In this document: in pieces, positions 63,400 to 64,000 of the stretch | Layout of the letters: each line of letters begins with the position of its first letter | Position numbering within the stretch: position 1 is the stretch's first letter | The notes under the pieces: model-generated | Told to the model about the DNA's origin: nothing | The model's database searches: none | Seen by the model: the letters and a program-made list of their open reading frames with translations, nothing else | Translations under genes and position numbers: made by a program | Origin: Tribonema minus | Taxonomy: Eukaryota > Sar > Xanthophyceae > Tribonematales > Tribonemataceae | Length of the DNA stretch: 64,000 nucleotides | Assembly: GCA_017506865.1 (NCBI GenBank) | Contig: JAFCMP010000002.1 | Coordinates: 1,116,001 to 1,180,000, forward strand | Direction of reading: 5' to 3'

Positions 63400-64000
63400 G
63401 TTTGACCCTTATTCGACATGGTGATCAGCTGGGCTTACTTCAAGAGTTATTTGCGCCTCAGCGAACAGCAGTTGAACGAGCGCAGTTACAACCTGACAGC
63501 CTGAAGTAATGTGCTGGCCGTACTACGTCAGTTCACACATTGGCATTATGGCATTCATGCTGTGAACAACAAAGAAAAGTCGCTACATTATGCAGTTGTG
63601 CATGCACGCACGACTGTCAAAGTGCACTGCAGCAATCTTTTTGATAAACTTGGCAACTGATCATTTGCTGTTGCATGCATGATGCGCTACGTGCAGAGTG
63701 CCTCTTGCAGCTACAGCACACCAAGCTGATGCCTTCCCCAACTCATTTAACCCCTGTCACCTCAGGCTGGGCTCAAGCTGGTCAAGACCTGTGCAAGGAA
63801 GTAGTGCTCCCTGACCGTTGCAATGGATTTCACCTCTGGGATGCCTCCGACTCAGCGCACACTACTGTAAAGCAGCTACTCCTGAACTTACCAGAGGGCT
63901 CTGTGCGGCAAACGATGTACATACCTGGCCATCCCTGTTTGTGCACCATCTGCTTTGTCTGATTGAGTTGCGTGAGCCCTGGGGAGTCATCCCAGCTGTC
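63400..64000. other. Window end, nothing recognised
   Basis: A plus-strand frame at 63675-63962 is open to the end (including GSVRQTMYIPGHPCLCTICF) but has no motif or splice support. Confidence 0.3.

Overview
This is a nuclear window from an intron-rich eukaryote, most likely a unicellular alga. The signs are GT-AG introns, exons and a retrotransposon far more GC-rich than the noncoding DNA, CCCTAA/TTAGGG interstitial telomere-like tracts, and many non-LTR and DNA-transposon relics. TTAGGG-type repeats plus Ala-rich, GC-rich coding would fit a chlamydomonadalean green alga (Dunaliella or Haematococcus side), but that placement is inference. No bacterial operons, rRNA or tRNA genes were recognised. 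All exon joins are my own reading of splice sites and reading-frame phase.

Layout. 0.4-3.8 kb: minus-strand multi-exon gene of unknown function whose last three exons join in phase and carry a D...ExK motif. 4.8-10.9 kb: a two-ORF non-LTR retrotransposon with intact ORFs, reverse transcriptase and an apparent restriction-like endonuclease (RLE) tail. 11-15 kb: no convincing gene, but tandem repeats. 15.1-40.9 kb: four paralogous three-exon genes for small secreted Cys-containing proteins that I cannot assign to a family. Genes 1 and 2 are on plus, 3 and 4 on minus, all sharing the same two phase-2 introns; gene 3 is frameshifted. Between them lie an 8-bp-TSD transposon with a TA-flanked miniature element nested inside, hairpin elements, a MITE, LINE 3' ends and a duplicated downstream flank. 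41.2-45.3 kb: 5'-truncated copies of two further RLE-type LINE families stacked in the same orientation.

46.4-58.0 kb: a minus-strand gene whose exons assemble an RGS-like (regulator of G-protein signalling) domain, with a large Cys/Ser-rich insertion. Its introns contain repeated degenerate copies of the neighbouring exon edges, splice sites included, plus telomere-like motifs. A plus-strand exon resembling magnesium-dependent phosphatase 1 lies inside one of these introns. 58-64 kb: only weak exon candidates.

The two most unusual items are the four-gene secreted family and the exon-edge echo architecture of the RGS-like gene.
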